Of a stretch of 34,289 bases of DNA, positions 31,009-34,289 are shown piece by piece. Position numbers and translations under genes: made by a program. Every line of letters begins with the position of its first letter. The stretch's first letter is position 1. This stretch comes from Chromobacterium aquaticum (lineage in GTDB: Bacteria > Pseudomonadota > Gammaproteobacteria > Burkholderiales > Chromobacteriaceae): positions 1 to 34,289 of the forward strand of contig NZ_JAJOHW010000026.1 in assembly GCF_021129195.1 (NCBI RefSeq). The letters run 5' to 3'. Below the pieces are notes generated by a model. It did no database searches, had not been told where the DNA came from, and worked only from the letters and a program-made list of their open reading frames with translations.

Positions 31009-32796
31009 ATGCGCCAAGCCGAAGAATCGCAGTTTGTCAGCTTTGATGGTCAAACCCTGTTTTATCGGCATTGGCCGGCGCTGAGCTCCGGCCCACGGCC
31101 GCGCGCCATCGTGCTGCTGCACCGCGGCCACGAGCATTCCGGCCGCCTGCAGCACCTGGTGGACGAATTGCAACTGGCGGACACGCCGATGTTCGCCTGG
31201 GACGCGCGCGGCCACGGCCGTAACGAGGGTCCGCGCGGCTACAGCCCCAGCCTGGGCGCCACGGTGCGCGATCTGGACTGCTTCGTCCGCCATCTGTGCC
31301 AGCGTCATGGCCTGGCGATGGAGGAGATCGTGGTGATCGCCCAGAGCGTGGGCGCGGTGCTGGCGGCCACCTGGGCGCACGACTACGCGCCGCGCGTGCG
31401 CGCGCTGGTGCTGGCCTCGCCGGCCTTCAAGGTCAAGCTCTACGTGCCCTTCGCCCGGACCGGACTCAGGCTGATGCAGCGCCTGCGCGGCAATTTCTTC
31501 GTCAATTCCTACGTCAAGGCGCGCTTCCTGACCCATGATCCGGAACGCATCGCGTCCTACAACAGCGACCCGCTGATCACCCGGCCGATTTCTTCCAACA
31601 TCCTGCTGGCCTTGTACGACACCGCCGAGCGCATCGTCGCCGACGCCGGCGCCATCACGCTGCCGACCCAGTTGCTGATGTCGGGCGCGGACTTCGTCGT
31701 GCACCAGGGGCCGCAGCGCGAATTCTTCCAGAAGCTGGGCAGCCCGCTGAAGGAGATGCACCTGCTGCCTGGCTTCTATCACGACACCCTGGGCGAGCGC
31801 GACCGCGCGCCGGCGCTGGACAAGATCCGCGCCTTCATCCAGCGGGTGGAGGCCGGCGCGCCGGCGGTGGATCTGAGTCGCGCCGACGCCGCCGGCTACA
31901 CCGCGCTGGAATACCAGCAGCTGCAACAGCCGCGTTCCTGGCTGTCGCCGCTGCGCTGGCAGTTCGCGCTGACCCGGTTGACCCTGGCCACGTTGGGACG
32001 ATTGTCGGCGGGCATTCGCCTGGGCTGGCGCACCGGTTTCGATTCCGGCAGCACCCTGGACTATGTGTACCGCAACCAGGCGTCCGGCATCAGCCCGCTG
32101 GGCCGCCTGGGCGACCGCGCCTATCTGGACAGCGTGGGCTGGAAGGGCATACGCCAGCGCAAGCTGAATCTGGAGGAACTGATCGCCATGGCGATGGGCC
32201 ACCTGCGCGCCGACGGCCAGCCGCTGCGGCTGCTGGACATCGCCGCCGGCCATGGCCGCTACATCCTGGACGCCATCGCCGGTCAGCCGGTGGAGCATGT
32301 GCAACTGCGCGATTACAGCGACATCAATGTCGGCGCCGGCCGCCGGCTGATCGCCGAGCGCGGCTTGGACGCGGTGGCGCGTTTCGACCAGGGCAATGCC
32401 TTCGATCGCGCCAGCCTGGCGGCGCTGCAGCCGGCGCCGACGTTGGCGGTGGTGTCCGGCCTTTATGAGCTATTCCCCGAGAACGAGCCGATTCGTCAGT
32501 CGCTGGCCGGCCTGGCCGAGGCGGTGCCGCCCGGCGGCTATCTGGTCTACACCAACCAGCCCTGGCATCCGCAGCTGGAATTGATCGCGCGCACGCTGAG
32601 CAGCCATCGCGGCGGCGCGGACTGGATCATGCGCCGCCGCACCCAGCAGGAGATGGATCAATTGGTGGCCGACGCCGGCTTCGAGAAGCTGGAGCAGCGC
32701 ATCGACGAGTGGGGCATTTTCAGCGTCAGCCTGGCGCGTCGCCGCAGCGATGCCGCGGCGGAACGGCCGCAGCCGCTGGCCGAGGCCGAGGCGTGA
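31009..32796 (+). CDS. ynbC: Fusion of alpha/beta hydrolase and class I SAM methyltransferase (YnbC-like)
   Basis: 595 aa, matching E. coli YnbC (585 aa). Residues about 10-285 are a monoacylglycerol-lipase-like hydrolase: IVLLHRGHEHSGR (oxyanion region), FAWDARGHGRNEGPRGY, the nucleophile Ser in VVIAQSVGAVLAATW, the acid Asp in SGADFVV, and His in GFYHDTLG. The elbow is A-x-S-x-G rather than G-x-S-x-G. Residues about 400-585 are a Rossmann methyltransferase with motif I LRLLDIAAGHGRYIL. The hydrolase probably acts on an acyl-glycerol and the methyltransferase on a linked product, but substrates are unknown. ATG 31009 is 13 bp after the acyltransferase stop, behind AAAGGAG. Confidence 0.88.
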   Translation: MRQAEESQFVSFDGQTLFYRHWPALSSGPRPRAIVLLHRGHEHSGRLQHLVDELQLADTPMFAWDARGHGRNEGPRGYSPSLGATVRDLDCFVRHLCQRHGLAMEEIVVIAQSVGAVLAATWAHDYAPRVRALVLASPAFKVKLYVPFARTGLRLMQRLRGNFFVNSYVKARFLTHDPERIASYNSDPLITRPISSNILLALYDTAERIVADAGAITLPTQLLMSGADFVVHQGPQREFFQKLGSPLKEMHLLPGFYHDTLGERDRAPALDKIRAFIQRVEAGAPAVDLSRADAAGYTALEYQQLQQPRSWLSPLRWQFALTRLTLATLGRLSAGIRLGWRTGFDSGSTLDYVYRNQASGISPLGRLGDRAYLDSVGWKGIRQRKLNLEELIAMAMGHLRADGQPLRLLDIAAGHGRYILDAIAGQPVEHVQLRDYSDINVGAGRRLIAERGLDAVARFDQGNAFDRASLAALQPAPTLAVVSGLYELFPENEPIRQSLAGLAEAVPPGGYLVYTNQPWHPQLELIARTLSSHRGGADWIMRRRTQQEMDQLVADAGFEKLEQRIDEWGIFSVSLARRRSDAAAERPQPLAEAEA

Positions 32797-33623
32797 GCGC
32801 GCCGGCGGAGCCGCTGCGCGTCGACACGCAATTGAGCGGCGTGATCCTGGCCGCCTGCCCGGAGCTGCCACAGCCGTTGTTCGACGAAGGCATGCGCGTG
32901 GCGCGGCGGCATGCCGGCGATGCGCCGCTGGAGCTGCATCATGTGTTGAGCGGCTTTGGCTGGGTGTTGCTGAATGTGGACGAGGAGGAGCGCTATCTGG
33001 CCGAAGGCCTCAGCTTTTGCGAGCAGGCCGCCGATCTTGGTTCGGCGGAAGGGGCGTCAGCGGCGGGCGATGCCTGGCTGCTTGGCGATGCAGGCGACTC
33101 CGACTTGCAACGCAGTCTGCACCGTTACCGCCAGGCGCTGGCGGCAGAGCATAAGGCCGCCGCTATTGACGTCGCTTACGTGCTGGAAAAGCTCAGCGAT
33201 GAGGAGCCGAAACGCGCCGCTGATTATCTGCGCGAAGCCGAGGGGCTGCTGCTGCAGACCGCCGCGTCCGCCGAAGCCGATGTGGCGTCCTGGGGCTGCT
33301 ACGGCGTGGGCCGGCTCTATCTGGATCGCCGCTTCTTCGGCAAGGCGGATCAGGCCGAGTCCTGGCTGTTGAAATCGGCCGAGCTGGGCTGGGGGCCGGC
33401 GATGGATGCCTTGGCCGAGCGCGTCTATCGTGGCAAGGACCTGAGCAAAAGCCTGGAGTGGCGCGAGAAATATCGCGTCTGGGAAAGCGAGCAAGATCCG
33501 GACGAAGATGAGTGGCCGGATACCGGCGATGCAGTCGCGTCGTTGGCGGAGCCGCGCCCCCGGCGCTGGCCGTGGCTGCTGGCGCTGGCATTATTGGCGC
33601 TGCTGCTATGGTGGCGGCGATGA
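32793..33623 (+). CDS. Sel1-repeat protein with C-terminal membrane anchor
   Basis: 276 aa. Start GTG 32793 overlaps the ynbC stop as GTGA. Residues about 45-235 form TPR/Sel1-type helical pairs, for example YLAEGLSFCEQAADLGSAEG and AESWLLKSAELGWGPAMDAL, which usually mediate protein-protein contacts. A strongly acidic linker (ESEQDPDEDEWPD) leads to one C-terminal hydrophobic helix, WPWLLALALLALLLWWRR, with a basic end and no signal peptide: a tail-anchored cytosolic protein. It has no counterpart in E. coli ynbABCD. Its overlaps with both neighbours suggest it is an integral partner, perhaps a scaffold for the membrane enzymes of the operon. That role is inferred. Confidence 0.8.
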   Translation: MSAPAEPLRVDTQLSGVILAACPELPQPLFDEGMRVARRHAGDAPLELHHVLSGFGWVLLNVDEEERYLAEGLSFCEQAADLGSAEGASAAGDAWLLGDAGDSDLQRSLHRYRQALAAEHKAAAIDVAYVLEKLSDEEPKRAADYLREAEGLLLQTAASAEADVASWGCYGVGRLYLDRRFFGKADQAESWLLKSAELGWGPAMDALAERVYRGKDLSKSLEWREKYRVWESEQDPDEDEWPDTGDAVASLAEPRPRRWPWLLALALLALLLWWRR

Positions 33624-34289
33624 GCGCCGGCCGGCCCTGGCGGCTGGCCTGTCTGTGGCTGCTGCTGCTGGGGCCCAGCTTTTTCCTGCTCTACGGCGCG
33701 GCCAATCACTACGCGGCCGGCCTGCCGCCGGAGCGGGTGGGCAATGTGGCGATGGCCTGGGAGCGCGCCATCCCGCTGTGGCCGTGGACCATCGTGCCGT
33801 ACTGGAGCATAGACCTGCTCTACGGCGTCTCGCTCTTTCTGTGCGCCAGCCGCGCCGAACTCAATGCCCACGCCAAGCGCCTGCTGGCGGTCACCCTGTT
33901 GTCCTGCCTGTGCTTCCTGCTGTTTCCGCTGCGCTTCGGTTTCGAACGTCCGCCGCTGGATGGCGTGTTCGGGCGGATGTTCGATCTGCTGATGGGCTTC
34001 GACAAACCGTTCAACCAGGCGCCGTCGCTGCATATCGGCCTGCTGCTGGTGTTGTGGCTGCGCTACTGGCAGCACACGCCGCCGCGCTGGCTTTGGCTGC
34101 TGCATGGCTGGTTCGCCTTGATCGGCGTGTCGGTGCTGACCACCTGGCAGCATCATTTCTGGGATGTGCCTTCCGGCTTCGCGCTGGCGGTGCTGGTCTG
34201 CTATCTGTGGCCGATGCCGGCGCCGGCAACGCCGGCCTGGCATTCGCCCGAGCCCGGCCGCAGCCGCCGGCTGGGCGCGCGTTATGCGG
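33620..34289 (+). CDS. ynbD: PAP2-like phosphatase (YnbD-like), 3' end outside the window
   Basis: ATG 33620 overlaps the preceding stop (ATGA), and the frame is open for 223 codons to the window end. The visible part has six membrane helices and the two PAP2 motifs: NQAPSLHIG (PSLH at residues 135-138) and TTWQHHFWDVPSGF (second His near 179, Asp 182). In E. coli YnbD, the PAP2-type membrane domain is followed by a dual-specificity protein-phosphatase-like domain; by length the same may lie beyond the window. It would remove phosphate from a lipid intermediate made by the upstream genes, for example as PTPMT1-type phosphatases do for phosphatidylglycerol phosphate. That step is inferred. Confidence 0.82.
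   Translation, partial: MSAGRPWRLACLWLLLLGPSFFLLYGAANHYAAGLPPERVGNVAMAWERAIPLWPWTIVPYWSIDLLYGVSLFLCASRAELNAHAKRLLAVTLLSCLCFLLFPLRFGFERPPLDGVFGRMFDLLMGFDKPFNQAPSLHIGLLLVLWLRYWQHTPPRWLWLLHGWFALIGVSVLTTWQHHFWDVPSGFALAVLVCYLWPMPAPATPAWHSPEPGRSRRLGARYA

Overview
The window is about 34 kb of high-GC DNA from a betaproteobacterium. Gene content, codon use and the dnaQ-ispD-ispF, phoU-ppx-corA and ynb-like arrangements suggest Chromobacterium or a close relative in the Neisseriales. That assignment rests on pattern recognition; no search was run. I saw no rRNA, tRNA or CRISPR array.

Layout. (1) 1-7125, housekeeping: the tail of a hybrid sensor kinase (receiver plus Hpt), dnaQ-ispD-ispF as an overlapping unit, rpiA, phoU behind a candidate Pho box, then ppx-corA. 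(2) 7419-8066: two small helical proteins of unknown function, closed by a strong terminator. (3) 8260-16754: a chaperone-usher fimbrial locus with a structured leader, major pilin, chaperone, usher, a two-domain pilin-like protein, the debris of a deleted pilin gene, a second chaperone, an AT-rich adhesin candidate behind a G8 tract, and a further two-domain adhesin candidate. (4) 16767-18445, minus strand: an exported SAM-hydrolase-family protein and nicotinamidase pncA. (5) 18538-21260: copper export (copA, copZ) behind a dyad operator. (6) 21307-22006: a higBA toxin-antitoxin pair with an operator-embedded promoter. (7) 22050-28239, minus strand: a DUF190 protein with an MBL-fold hydrolase, a secreted M14 carboxypeptidase-like protein, and a polar amino acid ABC importer that lacks its ATPase here. 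(8) 28637-34289: a six-gene, tightly overlapping lipid operon resembling E. coli ynbABCD, with an added PlsC acyltransferase and a Sel1-repeat membrane-anchored protein. The last gene runs off the window.

Two things stand out. First, six copies of a small non-coding inverted-repeat element (MITE-like, about 140 bp when complete) lie between genes. Each is bounded by a 3-bp duplication of the form TNA, exact in five copies and with one mismatch in the sixth. In four copies the duplicated TNA is the stop codon (TAA or TGA) of the adjacent gene, so the element appears to have entered the stop codon and restored it by target duplication. Second, the ynb-like operon looks like a self-contained alternative phospholipid pathway: acylation of lysophosphatidate, CDP activation, head-group transfer by an enzyme with two Asp-to-Asn changes in its signature, and dephosphorylation, together with a hydrolase-methyltransferase fusion.

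The fimbrial region differs in base composition from its neighbours, most strongly at 14367-15365, and shows gene decay and a possible phase-variable tract. This fits a locus under diversifying selection or acquired by transfer.
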